From: Streptomyces sp. CCM_MD2014
Lineage (GTDB): Bacteria > Actinomycetota > Actinomycetes > Streptomycetales > Streptomycetaceae
DNA length: 64,000 bases
Direction of reading: 5' to 3'
Assembly (NCBI RefSeq): GCF_000772045.1
Contig: NZ_CP009754.1
Span: 7,006,001 to 7,070,000 of the forward strand
The notes under the pieces are model-generated. The model had not been told where the DNA came from and searched no databases. It worked only from the letters and a program-made list of their open reading frames with translations. Below are positions 18,974 through 27,225 of this stretch, in pieces; position 1 is the stretch's first letter, and each line of letters opens with the position of its first letter. The translations under genes and the position numbers were made by a program.

Positions 18974-19045
18974 TGTGTAACGACCGGTCGGACACGTACG
19001 CCCACGGCGGCGAATCCGGCCCACAAGTGGAGGCTTCGAACTCCC

Positions 19046-19107
19046 ACCTGGCCGTCCTCAGGACGGCGGGTCACCGGTCAGGCGGTCCCGTCCCAGCGGC
19101 GGTGACC
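19046..19107 (+). ncRNA. Structured part of the infC 5' leader
   Basis: Part of a gene-free stretch of 384 bases. Perfect pairs here are GCCGTCCT (19051-19058) with AGGACGGC (19060-19067), and GGTCACCG (19069-19076) with CGGTGACC (19100-19107). With the terminator that follows, this looks like a folded regulatory leader. Confidence 0.5.
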
Positions 19108-19120
19108 AGCCCGAAATCGC

Positions 19121-19194
19121 GCCCCGCGGTCATCGCGGCGGTGCTCCGGTAGCAGTTCGAGGAGCTCCGCCTGTGATCGTCCGGGGCATTTTTT
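19121..19194 (+). terminator. Rho-independent terminator/attenuator inside the infC leader
   Basis: A long hairpin (arms about 19121-19146 and 19161-19187, roughly 22 of 26 pairs counting G-U) followed at once by six T residues (19189-19194). It lies 85 bases upstream of the infC start codon and well downstream of the candidate promoter, so full operon expression needs read-through or antitermination. T-runs after hairpins are uncommon in this GC-rich DNA. Confidence 0.7.
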
Positions 19195-19279
19195 GTGCGC
19201 CGGCGCGGTTAGGTCTATCGAACACAGACGTTACGCGGCTGTCCGCCAGACCGTCGCGTGGTGCTACCGAGGAGGATCC

Positions 19280-19924
19280 ATCAGCGCCGAGCCCCGCATC
19301 AACGACCGGATTCGCGTTCCCGAGGTGCGACTTGTCGGTCCCAGCGGCGAGCAGGTCGGGATTGTCCCGCTTGCCAAGGCCCTGGAGCTTGCGCAGGAGT
19401 ACGACCTCGACCTCGTCGAGGTCGCGGCGAACGCCCGTCCGCCCGTGTGCAAGCTCATGGACTACGGGAAGTTCAAGTACGAGTCGGCCATGAAGGCCCG
19501 TGAGGCGCGCAAGAACCAGGCGCACACGGTCATCAAGGAGATGAAGCTCCGGCCGAAGATCGACCCGCACGACTATGACACCAAGAAGGGTCACGTCGTC
19601 CGGTTCCTCAAGCAGGGCGACAAGGTCAAGATCACGATCATGTTCCGTGGTCGCGAGCAGTCCCGGCCGGAGCTCGGCTACCGACTGCTGCAGCGTCTCG
19701 CGGAGGACGTCCAGGACCTCGGCTTCGTGGAGTCGAACCCGAAGCAGGACGGCCGGAACATGATCATGGTCCTCGGTCCGCACAAGAAGAAGACCGAGGC
19801 GATGGCCGAGGCCCGCCAGGCGCAGGAAGCGCGCAAGGCGGACGCGAAGGCGAACCCCGGCAAGTCGCAGAACGCCGCGGAGGCCGAAGCCGAGGCCCCG
19901 GCCGAGGCGCCCGCCGAAGCGTGA
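19280..19924 (+). CDS. infC: Translation initiation factor IF-3, with ATC start codon
   Basis: 214 residues. Binds the 30S subunit and checks start codon and initiator tRNA. The N-domain opens SAEPRINDRIRVPEVRLVG, the linker is KARKNQ-like, and the C-domain has IKFRPKIDPHDYDTK-type motif (here LRPKIDPHDYDTKKGHV). An acidic/Ala tail of ~35 residues follows. No ATG or GTG lies in frame near the conserved N-terminus, while GAGGAGG (19269-19275) sits just before ATC 19280, so ATC is the start. Rare starts on infC let IF-3 repress itself by rejecting its own codon; established for the E. coli AUU start. First gene of infC-rpmI-rplT. Confidence 0.93.
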   Translation: MSAEPRINDRIRVPEVRLVGPSGEQVGIVPLAKALELAQEYDLDLVEVAANARPPVCKLMDYGKFKYESAMKAREARKNQAHTVIKEMKLRPKIDPHDYDTKKGHVVRFLKQGDKVKITIMFRGREQSRPELGYRLLQRLAEDVQDLGFVESNPKQDGRNMIMVLGPHKKKTEAMAEARQAQEARKADAKANPGKSQNAAEAEAEAPAEAPAEA

Positions 19925-19970
19925 CCCCGGGGGGCCGCCAGTCCCCAGGACACAACCGATACAAGAGCGA

Positions 19971-20011
19971 CGCTCCACACCGTGCCCGGTTTCACGACCG
20001 GGCACCGGAGC
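19971..20011 (+). promoter_or_regulatory. Hairpin between infC and rpmI
   Basis: GTGCCCGGT (19982-19990) pairs perfectly with ACCGGGCAC (19997-20005). An outer GCTCC/GGAGC pair (19972-19976, 20007-20011) extends it. It ends ten bases before the rpmI Shine-Dalgarno, the position where E. coli L20 represses rpmI; binding here is unproven. Confidence 0.5.
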
Positions 20012-20037
20012 GCCACCGACGAGGAGAGAACGGCGCT

Positions 20038-20232
20038 ATGCCGAAGAACAAGTCGCACAGCGGTGCCAGCAAGCGCTTCAAGATCACCGGCTCCGGCAAG
20101 GTGCTCCGTGAGCGCGCCGGCAAGCGCCACCTGCTCGAGCACAAGTCGTCCCGCGTGACGCGTCGCCTCACCGGCAACGCCGAGATGGCCCCGGGCGACG
20201 CCGCGAAGATCAAGAAGCTTCTCGGCAAGTGA
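20038..20232 (+). CDS. rpmI: 50S ribosomal protein L35
   Basis: 64 residues, highly basic (PKNKSHSGASKRFKITGSGK and RHLLEHKSSRVTRRL). Small structural protein of the large subunit. ATG 20038 with GAGGAG at 20021-20026. It lies between infC and rplT, as in most bacteria. Confidence 0.97.
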   Translation: MPKNKSHSGASKRFKITGSGKVLRERAGKRHLLEHKSSRVTRRLTGNAEMAPGDAAKIKKLLGK

Positions 20233-20259
20233 CGTACGGGCGCCACTGAGCGCCGTACG
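20233..20259 (+). other. Hairpin between rpmI and rplT
   Basis: CGTACGG-GCGC pairs with GCGCCGTACG across a six-base loop, directly after the rpmI stop. It may protect or process the mRNA or cause partial termination. No T-run follows. Confidence 0.4.
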
Positions 20260-20329
20260 GCAGGACCGGGACCCAATCGATACCGGGCCGCGTGAGGACC
20301 ACCGCGGCCCCGCTACAAGGAGTTAACAA

Positions 20330-20713
20330 GTGGCACGCGTCAAGCGGGCAGTCAACGCCCACAAGAAGCGCCGGGCGATCCTCGAGCAGGCCTCCGGCTA
20401 CCGCGGTCAGCGTTCGCGCCTGTACCGCAAGGCCAAGGAGCAGGTCACCCACTCGCTGGTCTACAACTACAACGACCGCAAGAAGCGCAAGGGTGACTTC
20501 CGCCAGCTGTGGATCCAGCGCATCAACGCCGCTGCCCGCGCCAACGGCATCACGTACAACCGCTTCATCCAGGGCCTGAAGGCCGCCAACGTCGAGGTCG
20601 ACCGCAAGATCCTCGCCGAGCTGGCCGTCAACGACCCGAACGCCTTCGCCGCGCTCGTCGAGGTCGCGCAGAAGGCGCTGCCGAGCGATGTGAACGCGCC
20701 GAAGGCGGCGTGA
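20330..20713 (+). CDS. rplT: 50S ribosomal protein L20
   Basis: 127 residues, early-assembly 23S rRNA-binding protein. Recognised by ARVKRAVNAHKKRRAILEQA and RQLWIQRINAAARANG. GTG 20330 follows AAGGAG (20317-20322). Last gene of the infC operon; a strong terminator follows. Confidence 0.97.
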   Translation: MARVKRAVNAHKKRRAILEQASGYRGQRSRLYRKAKEQVTHSLVYNYNDRKKRKGDFRQLWIQRINAAARANGITYNRFIQGLKAANVEVDRKILAELAVNDPNAFAALVEVAQKALPSDVNAPKAA

Positions 20714-20739
20714 CGCTGCGCCGGCTTGAGCCGTAGTTG

Positions 20740-20774
20740 AAGGGACCCGCAGGCTGTGAGCCTGCGGGTCCCTT
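20740..20774 (+). terminator. Terminator of the infC-rpmI-rplT operon
   Basis: Perfect 16-base stem, AAGGGACCCGCAGGCT with its complement, around a three-base loop (GTG). It begins 27 bases after the rplT stop. Confidence 0.88.
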
Positions 20775-20802
20775 CGGTTGCCGCCCGGTACTGTCCGTTC
20801 CC

Positions 20803-20851
20803 GGCTGCGGGTTCGTGGTGGCTGGTCGCGCAGTTCCCGGCGCCCCTGGGG
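20803..20851 (+). repeat. Dispersed GC-rich repeat, copy A
   Basis: Reads GGCTGCGGG(T)TCGT..., then CGCGCAGTTCCC and GGCGCCCCT. It shares this layout with copies at 26818, 26894 (inverted) and 46356. It lies just after the rplT terminator. Confidence 0.6.
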
Positions 20852-20915
20852 CGTTGCTCTTTGCGGCGAGACAGCCGCACCCCGCGTTGAGACATTTGTG
20901 AAGGTGATGGAACAC

Positions 20916-21764
20916 ATGGCGCCCGCCGCCCCCGAGCTGATCTCCCCCCGTTCCCCCCGTGTCGCCGCCGCGCGGCGGCTCGGGAAGCGGAACTTCCGGG
21001 GGAAGGAGCGGTTGTTCCTGGCCGAGGGGCCGCAGGCCGTGCGGGAGGCCGCCGGGTACGGGGAGACGCTGGTCGAGCTGTTCGCCACCGTCGAGGCCGC
21101 CGAGCGGTACGCCGACATCGTCGGGGCCGCCCGTGAGGTGGGCGCGCGGGTGCATCTCGCCGACGACGCGGTGATCCAGGACATCTCCACCACCGTCACG
21201 CCGCAGGGTCTGGTCGGGGTCTGCCGGTTCCTGGACACGCCGTTCGAGGAGATCCTCGCCGCGCGGCCCAAGCTGGTCGCCGTCCTCGCGCACGTCCGGG
21301 ACCCCGGCAACGCCGGGACCGTGCTGCGCTGTGCCGACGCCGCCGGCGCCGAGGCGGTCGTGCTCACCGACGCCTCCGTCGACCTGTACAACCCCAAGGC
21401 CGTACGCGCCTCCGTCGGCTCCCTGTTCCACCTGCCGGTCGCCGTCGGCGTACCGGTCGAGCGGGCCGTCGCCGGGCTGCGGGACGCCGGGGTCCGGGTC
21501 CTGGCCGCCGACGGTGCGGGCGAGCACGACCTCGACGCCGAGCTGGACGCCGGCACCATGGGCGGGCCCACCGCCTGGGTGTTCGGCAACGAGGCCTGGG
21601 GGCTCCCGGAGGAGACCCGCGCCCTCACCGACGCCGTGCTGCGCGTCCCGATCCACGGGAAGGCCGAGAGTCTGAACCTGGCGACCGCCGCCGCCGTATG
21701 TCTCTACGCGTCGGCGCGTGCACAGCGCGCCGCCGGAGGGTGCCGCTCCGTCACCACGAGCTAG
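20916..21764 (+). CDS. TrmH/SpoU-family RNA 2'-O-ribose methyltransferase
   Basis: 282 residues. SAM-dependent methylation of ribose in rRNA or tRNA. An N-terminal substrate-binding domain (RNFRGKERLFLAEGPQAVRE) precedes the SPOUT knot with its three motifs: AHVRDPGNAGTVLRCADAAG, WVFGNEAWGL and VPIHGKAESLNLATAAAVCL. ATG 20916 is preferred: AAGGTG lies nine bases upstream, while in-frame ATG 20907 and GTG 20898 have no proper site. It is downstream of rplT but separated by a terminator and a dispersed repeat. The target nucleotide is unknown. Confidence 0.88.
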   Translation: MAPAAPELISPRSPRVAAARRLGKRNFRGKERLFLAEGPQAVREAAGYGETLVELFATVEAAERYADIVGAAREVGARVHLADDAVIQDISTTVTPQGLVGVCRFLDTPFEEILAARPKLVAVLAHVRDPGNAGTVLRCADAAGAEAVVLTDASVDLYNPKAVRASVGSLFHLPVAVGVPVERAVAGLRDAGVRVLAADGAGEHDLDAELDAGTMGGPTAWVFGNEAWGLPEETRALTDAVLRVPIHGKAESLNLATAAAVCLYASARAQRAAGGCRSVTTS

Positions 21765-21770
21765 TAGGGT
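21765..21770 (+). promoter_or_regulatory. -10 box TAGGGT for the histidine kinase
   Basis: TAGGGT starts one base after the methyltransferase stop and would give a short leader of ~38 bases for the kinase ATG at 21815. Confidence 0.45.
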
Positions 21771-21814
21771 GACCAGCTCAGGGCCCCTGCGCGGTTGAGA
21801 GGTGGGGTACGGGG

Positions 21815-22963
21815 ATGAGCGTCGGCACGAGCAGCGCACCGGGAGCAGGGGGCGCGCCGCGTCCGCCCGCGCCCCGTGCTCCCGGCGATCTCGCCGCTCC
21901 CGCCGGCCTCGGCGTCGATCCGGACCAGCTGCCCGACGGACTGGTCGTCGCGGACGAGCACGGGCGGGTGGTCTGCTTCAACGCCGCCGCCGCCCGTATT
22001 ACCGCCACCCCGGCCGCCGAAGCCCTCGGACGGCCCTTGGAGAGCGCGCTGCCCCTGGAGGACCTGGAGGGGCGGCGCTGGTGGCAGCTCACCGACCCCT
22101 ACGGCGGCCTCGCCATCCGCGTCCGCCAGCCCGAGCGCAACCTCCTGCTCCCCGGTGGCCGCGAGGTCCTGGTCACCGCCCGCTACGTGCGCACCGAGCC
22201 CCTCGGCCCCGTCCACCGCGTCGTCGTCACCCTGCGCGACACCGAGGCCCGCCGCCGTACCGAGCGCAGCCATGCCGAGCTGATCGCCACCGTCGCCCAC
22301 GAACTGCGCTCCCCCCTCACCTCCGTCAAGGGCTTCACGGCCACGCTGCTGGCCAAGTGGGAGAGGTTCACCGACGACCAGAAGCGGCTGATGCTGGAGA
22401 CCGTCGACGCCGACGCCGACCGGGTCACCCGGCTCATCGCCGAACTGCTCGACATCTCACGCATCGACTCCGGCCGGCTCGAGGTGCGCCGCCAGCCCGT
22501 CGACATCGGTGCCGCCGTGGGCCGGCACATCCAGGCGTACGTCGCCGCGGGCCAGGAGGCCGACCGTTTCCTGCTCCGGCTCGCGCAGCCGCTGCCCGAC
22601 CTGTGGGCCGACCCCGACAAGGTCGACCAGGTGCTCAGCAACCTGCTGGAAAATGCGGTGCGGCACGGCGAGGGAACCGTCACCATTGACATCACGCCCA
22701 CGGCGTCGCCCCGCGAGGGGGAGGACACCGGCACGTCGGTCACGGTGAGCGACGAGGGGGCGGGCATCCCGGAGGAGTCCATGAACCGCGTCTTCACCCG
22801 CTTCTGGCGGGGCAGCAAGCGCGGCGGCACCGGCCTCGGGCTGTACATCGTCAAGGGCATCGTCGAGGCCCACGGCGGCACCATCACGGTCGGCCGCGCC
22901 CCCGGCGGCGGCGCCGAGTTCCGATTTACGCTGCCCGTGGCGGCACCGGCGTACCTCAGCTGA
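21815..22963 (+). CDS. Orphan cytosolic sensor histidine kinase (PAS-HisKA-HATPase)
   Basis: 382 residues. No membrane segment, so it senses an internal signal. A PAS-like domain (residues ~35-145: LPDGLVVADEHGRVVCFNAA) precedes the dimerisation helix with phospho-acceptor His162 (VAHELRSPLTSVKG). The ATPase domain has the N box NLLENAVRHG, G1 DEGAGIP, F box FTRFWRG and G2 GGTGLGLYIV. No response regulator is adjacent; flanking genes are an RNA methyltransferase and pheS. The partner must be elsewhere. Confidence 0.9.
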   Translation: MSVGTSSAPGAGGAPRPPAPRAPGDLAAPAGLGVDPDQLPDGLVVADEHGRVVCFNAAAARITATPAAEALGRPLESALPLEDLEGRRWWQLTDPYGGLAIRVRQPERNLLLPGGREVLVTARYVRTEPLGPVHRVVVTLRDTEARRRTERSHAELIATVAHELRSPLTSVKGFTATLLAKWERFTDDQKRLMLETVDADADRVTRLIAELLDISRIDSGRLEVRRQPVDIGAAVGRHIQAYVAAGQEADRFLLRLAQPLPDLWADPDKVDQVLSNLLENAVRHGEGTVTIDITPTASPREGEDTGTSVTVSDEGAGIPEESMNRVFTRFWRGSKRGGTGLGLYIVKGIVEAHGGTITVGRAPGGGAEFRFTLPVAAPAYLS

Positions 22964-23144
22964 CAAGCACCTGAGACGGCCGACGGCCCCCACGGGCGTC
23001 ATCAGCGTTCCACAGCCCCGTTAGACTCGGTCTTTGGCACCTTTGCGTCCAGATCCGCAGACGAAGCGTCGACGAAGCGTCTCCGCGCCGTCTGGGGACC
23101 GTAGACGGGGCGTCCCAGCCAGCCAATCGGAAGCACGGGAAGAG
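22964..23144 (+). promoter_or_regulatory. pheS upstream region
   Basis: TAGACT at 23022-23027 is the best -10, giving a ~110-base leader. The leader holds a doubled GACGAAGCGTC (23060-23070, 23071-23081) and a CCGTC/GACGG pair. I see no T-box signature and no convincing Phe leader peptide. Confidence 0.4.
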
Positions 23145-24266
23145 ATGTCGGCACCGAATAAGTCGTACGACCCTGTCGAGGTCGAGGCGTTGAAACCGGA
23201 AGAGATCGAGCGCATGCGGGACGAGGCGCTCGCCGCCTTCGCCGCCGCGGACTCCCTCGACGCGCTCCAGGAGGCCAAGGTCGCCCACACCGGCGGCACC
23301 TCCCCGCTGGCACTGGCCAACCGCGAGATCGGCGCCCTGCCCCCGCAGGCCAAGGCCGAGGCCGGCAAGCGCGTCGGCATGGCCCGCGGCGCCGTGAACA
23401 AGGCGCTGGCCGCCCGCCAGGCCGAGCTGGAGGCCGAGCGCGACGCACGTGTCCTGGTCGAGGAGGCCGTGGACGTCACGCTGCCCTACGACCGCGTACC
23501 GGCCGGCGCCCGCCACCCGCTCACCACGCTCTCCGAGCGCATCGAGGACATCTTCGTCGCCATGGGCTACGAGGTCGCCGAGGGCCCCGAGGTCGAGACC
23601 GAGTGGTTCAACTTCGACGCCCTCAACATCGGACCGGACCACCCGGCCCGCGGCGAGGCCGACACCTTCTTCGTGGCCGGTCCCGAGGGCGGCTCCGAGT
23701 CCGGCGTCGTGCTGCGCACCCACACCTCGCCCGTGCAGATCCGCTCCGCGCTCTCGCGCGAGCTGCCGGTCTACGTGATCTGCCCCGGCCGCGTGTACCG
23801 CACCGACGAGCTGGACGCCACGCACACCCCCGTCTTCCACCAGGTCGAGCTGCTCGCCATCGACGAGGGCCTGACCATGGCGGACCTCAAGGGCACCCTG
23901 GACCACATGGTCCAGTCGCTGTTCGGCGCGGAGATGAAGACCCGGCTCAGGCCGAACTTCTTCCCCTTCACCGAGCCGTCCGCCGAGATGGACATGCTCT
24001 GCTACGTCTGCAAGGGCGCGTCCGTCGGCAACCCCGACCGGCCCTGCCGCACCTGCTCCAGCGAGGGCTGGATCGAGCTCGGCGGCTGCGGCATGGTCAA
24101 CCCGCGGGTGCTCACCGCCTGCGGCGTCGACCCCGAGAAGTACAGCGGCTTCGCCTTCGGGTTCGGCATCGAGCGGATGCTGATGTTCCGCCACAACGTC
24201 GAGGACATGCGAGACATGGTCGAGGGTGACGTCCGGTTCACTCGGCCGTTCGGGATGGAGATCTGA
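23145..24266 (+). CDS. pheS: Phenylalanine-tRNA ligase alpha subunit
   Basis: 373 residues. Catalytic subunit of the heterotetramer that charges tRNA-Phe. An N-terminal coiled coil (~1-90) contacts tRNA; class II motifs include HPLTTLSERIEDIF, FDALNIGPDHPAR, THTSPVQIR and GFAFGFGIERMLMFRHNVED (motif 3). ATG 23145 follows GGGAAGAG. Its TGA overlaps the pheT start (TGATG), so the subunits are coupled. Confidence 0.96.
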   Translation: MSAPNKSYDPVEVEALKPEEIERMRDEALAAFAAADSLDALQEAKVAHTGGTSPLALANREIGALPPQAKAEAGKRVGMARGAVNKALAARQAELEAERDARVLVEEAVDVTLPYDRVPAGARHPLTTLSERIEDIFVAMGYEVAEGPEVETEWFNFDALNIGPDHPARGEADTFFVAGPEGGSESGVVLRTHTSPVQIRSALSRELPVYVICPGRVYRTDELDATHTPVFHQVELLAIDEGLTMADLKGTLDHMVQSLFGAEMKTRLRPNFFPFTEPSAEMDMLCYVCKGASVGNPDRPCRTCSSEGWIELGGCGMVNPRVLTACGVDPEKYSGFAFGFGIERMLMFRHNVEDMRDMVEGDVRFTRPFGMEI

Positions 24267-26779
24267 TGCGGGTCCCGCTTTCCTGGCTGCGGGAGTACGT
24301 CGACCTGCCGGCCACCGAGACCGGCCGCGACGTGCAGGCCAAGCTGATTTCGGCCGGCCTCGAGGTCGAGACCGTCGAGCACCTGGGTGCCGACCTCAAG
24401 GGCCCCCTCGTCGTCGGCCAGGTGCTGACCATCGAGGAGCTGGAGGGCTTCAAGAAGCCGATCCGGTTCTGCACCGTGGACGTCGGCCGGGCCAACGGCA
24501 CCGGTGAGCCGCAGGAGATCGTCTGCGGCGCCCGCAACTTCGCCGTCGGCGACAAGGTCGTCGTGGTCCTGCCCGGCGCCACCCTGCCCGGCGGCTTCTC
24601 GATCAGCGCCCGCAAGACCTACGGCAAGGTCTCCCACGGCATGATCTGCTCCAGCGACGAGCTGGGCATGGGCGACGACGGCACCCACGGCATCATCGTG
24701 CTGCCGCCGGAGACCGAGGTCGGCAAGGACGCCATCGACCTGCTCGAGCTGGTCGACGAGGTGCTGGACATCGCCGTCACCGCCAACCGCGGCGACTGCC
24801 TGTCCATCCGCGGCGTCGCCCGCGAGGCCGCCATCGCCTACGGCCTGCCGCTGCGCGACCCGGCGCTGCTCGACGTGCCCGCGCCGAACGCCTACGGCTA
24901 CCCGGTGAAGGTCGCCGACCCCACCGGCTGCGACCGCTTCACCGCCCGCACCGTGACCGGCCTCAGCCCCGAGGCCCGCTCCCCGATCTGGCTCCAGCGC
25001 CGGCTCCAGAAGGTCGGCATGCGCCCGATCTCGCTCGCCGTCGACGTCACCAACTACGTGATGATGGAGCTGGGCCAGCCCCTGCACGCCTACGACCGCT
25101 CACTGGTCCAGGGCACCATCGGCGTGCGCCGGGCCGAGGAGGGCGAGAAGATCGTCACCCTCGACGGAGTCGAGCGGAAGCTGCACGCCGAGGACCTGGT
25201 CATCACCGACGACCGCGGCCCCATCGGCCTCGCGGGCGTCATGGGCGGCGCCGACACGGAGATCGCCGACCACGGCGACGCCGAGAAGGCGACGAGCGAC
25301 GTGGTCATCGAGGCCGCCCACTTCGACCAGGTGGCCATCGCGCGCACCGCCCGCCGCCACAAGCTGTCCTCGGAGGCGTCCCGCCGCTTCGAGCGCGGCG
25401 TCGACCCGCAGGCCGCCGCCGCTGCCGCGCAGCGCACCGTCGACCTCCTCGTGCTGCTCGCGGGCGGCACCGCCGAGTCCGGCGTCACCGAGATCAGCGC
25501 GCCGCCCGTGCCGCACACGATCACCGTGGCGGCCGACCACCCGGACAAGGTCGCGGGCGTGACCTACGGCCGCGAGACCGTCGTACGCCGCCTCCAGGAG
25601 GTCGGCTGCGACGTGTACGGGCAGGACGAGCTGATCGTCACGGTCCCGTCCTGGCGGCCCGACCTCGACGACATCAACGACCTGGCCGAAGAGGTCATCC
25701 GCCTGGAGGGCTACGAGAACCTGCCCTCCACGCTGCCCCGGCCCCCGGCCGGCCGCGGCCTGACCGCCCGCCAGCGGCTGCACCGCCGCGTCGGGCGGGC
25801 CCTGGCCGGTGCCGGGTACGTCGAGGCGCTGAACTACCCGTTCGTCGGCGAGCAGGTCTTCGACCAGCTCGGCCTGGAGGCCGACGACCCGGCCCGCCGT
25901 GTCGTCAAGCTGGTCAACCCGCTCAGCGACGAGGAGCCCGCGCTGCGGACCACGCTGCTGCCCGGCCTGCTGGGCGCGCTGCGCCGCAACGACGGCCGGG
26001 GCGCGCACGACCTGGCGCTCTTCGAGACCGGCCTGGTCTTCCACCCGCGCGACGAGCAGCGCATCGCCGCCAACCTGCCGGTGGACCGGCGCCCGAGCGC
26101 GGACGACCTCGCCGCGCTGGACGCCGCGCTGCCCGACCAGCCCCGGCACGTCGCCGTGGTCCTGGCCGGTGCCCGCGAGCAGGCCGGCTGGTGGGGCAAG
26201 GGCCGCCCGGCCGACTGGGCCGACGCCGTGGAGGCCGCCCGCACGGTCGCCCGCGAGGCCGGCGCCGAACTGGGCGTCCGCAAGGGCCAGTACGGGCCGT
26301 GGCACCCGGGCCGCTGCGCCGAGCTGTCCGTCACCGTGGACGGCGAGGAGCGCGTGATCGGGCATGCGGGCGAACTGCACCCGCGGGTGCTCAAGGCGCT
26401 CGGTCTGCCCGCGCGGACCTGTGCGATGGAGCTGGACCTCGACGCGGTGGAGCGGGTCGGCGACGACACCCCGCAGGCGCCGGGCATCTCGACCTTCCCG
26501 GTCGCGACGCAGGATGTCGCCCTGGTCGTCGAGGAGTTCGTCCCGGCGTCCGAGGTCGAGGCCGCGCTGCGCGAGGGCGCGGGAGAACTGCTGGAGTCCA
26601 TCCGGCTGTTCGACGTGTACGACAACGCGGAGCAGCTGGGCGAGGGGCGCAAGTCGCTGGCGTACGCGCTGCGCTTCCGCGCCGGGGACCGGACGCTGAC
26701 GGTCGACGAGGCGTCGGCCGCCCGCGACGCGGCGGTCGCCCTCGCGGGCGAGCGGGTCGGAGCGGTACTGCGTAGTTAG
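24266..26779 (+). CDS. pheT: Phenylalanine-tRNA ligase beta subunit
   Basis: 837 residues, full length for the family. Layout: an N-terminal OB-fold tRNA-binding domain (~40-150, CGARNFAVGDKVVVVLPGA), the B3/B4 editing domain (~210-380), the B5 domain (~405-475), a catalytic-like core, and the C-terminal anticodon-binding FDX-ACB domain (from STFPVATQDVALVVEEFVPA). It edits mischarged Tyr-tRNA-Phe and completes the enzyme with PheS. ATG 24266 overlaps the pheS stop. A hairpin-forming repeat follows the stop closely. Confidence 0.96.
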   Translation: MRVPLSWLREYVDLPATETGRDVQAKLISAGLEVETVEHLGADLKGPLVVGQVLTIEELEGFKKPIRFCTVDVGRANGTGEPQEIVCGARNFAVGDKVVVVLPGATLPGGFSISARKTYGKVSHGMICSSDELGMGDDGTHGIIVLPPETEVGKDAIDLLELVDEVLDIAVTANRGDCLSIRGVAREAAIAYGLPLRDPALLDVPAPNAYGYPVKVADPTGCDRFTARTVTGLSPEARSPIWLQRRLQKVGMRPISLAVDVTNYVMMELGQPLHAYDRSLVQGTIGVRRAEEGEKIVTLDGVERKLHAEDLVITDDRGPIGLAGVMGGADTEIADHGDAEKATSDVVIEAAHFDQVAIARTARRHKLSSEASRRFERGVDPQAAAAAAQRTVDLLVLLAGGTAESGVTEISAPPVPHTITVAADHPDKVAGVTYGRETVVRRLQEVGCDVYGQDELIVTVPSWRPDLDDINDLAEEVIRLEGYENLPSTLPRPPAGRGLTARQRLHRRVGRALAGAGYVEALNYPFVGEQVFDQLGLEADDPARRVVKLVNPLSDEEPALRTTLLPGLLGALRRNDGRGAHDLALFETGLVFHPRDEQRIAANLPVDRRPSADDLAALDAALPDQPRHVAVVLAGAREQAGWWGKGRPADWADAVEAARTVAREAGAELGVRKGQYGPWHPGRCAELSVTVDGEERVIGHAGELHPRVLKALGLPARTCAMELDLDAVERVGDDTPQAPGISTFPVATQDVALVVEEFVPASEVEAALREGAGELLESIRLFDVYDNAEQLGEGRKSLAYALRFRAGDRTLTVDEASAARDAAVALAGERVGAVLRS

Positions 26780-27225
26780 GGTTCGCCCGAGGGGCGCGGG
26801 GTTACTGCCGGTTCGGCGGCTGCGGGTGCGTCGTCGCTCGCGCGGTTCCCCGCGCCCCTCGAGGGACGTCAGCGCGACGCGCCTTGCTTTTTCAGGGGCG
26901 CGGGGGACCTGCGCGCCCCGCCGCATCGCAGCCGCCGACGCACCCGCACACCGAACGGCGATTGGCCGCAGCGTGAAGCCGGCGGAGCCGTCCGCCCCGC
27001 CACGGAGTGTCGGGCAGGCAGCCGGGCGGACGGCGTGGATACGGGCCGCCGCACTGTACGAGGGGGAGCCGGCGGCCCGGCCGGCCTCTTTCGAGGCCCT
27101 TCAGTCAACCGGTCCGGAACTCTGCGCGACAGCGTGCACACGCTGCGGATGCGCGCACTCCGTTCACACCCCGTGTGAAGACCGACGCACTACGCTGTCG
27201 GGACCGATGCACCGGGGGGCCACCC
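26780..27225. repeat. Gene-free region with two copies of the dispersed repeat in opposite orientation
   Basis: No gene seen in 446 bases. Copy B (26818-26864, plus) reads GGCTGCGGGTGCGTCG...CCCCGCGCCCCT; copy C (26894-26948) is inverted. Arms GAGGGGCGCGGGG (26789-26801) and CCCCGCGCCCCTC (26848-26860) are perfect complements and probably terminate pheT. A TACGCT box near 27191 may be the promoter of the next gene. Confidence 0.6.
26789..26860 (+). terminator. Long-loop hairpin after pheT, formed by the dispersed repeat
   Basis: Perfect 13-base arms at 26789-26801 and 26848-26860, ten bases after the pheT stop. The loop holds the conserved GGCTGCGGGTGCGTCG core. Confidence 0.5.

Noticed and set aside
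19193..19279. GTG at 19193 as the infC start
   Set aside because: The codon lies in the T-run of the leader terminator, has no ribosome-binding site, and the added residues are not part of IF-3.
18944..19279. Bacillus-type L20 leader RNA
   Set aside because: The position is similar but I could not match the known L20-binding pseudoknot. The structure is described only as an infC leader attenuator.
22964..23144. T-box or Phe-codon leader peptide before pheS
   Set aside because: No T-box consensus, no terminator with T-run, and the frame with two TTT codons lacks a start codon.
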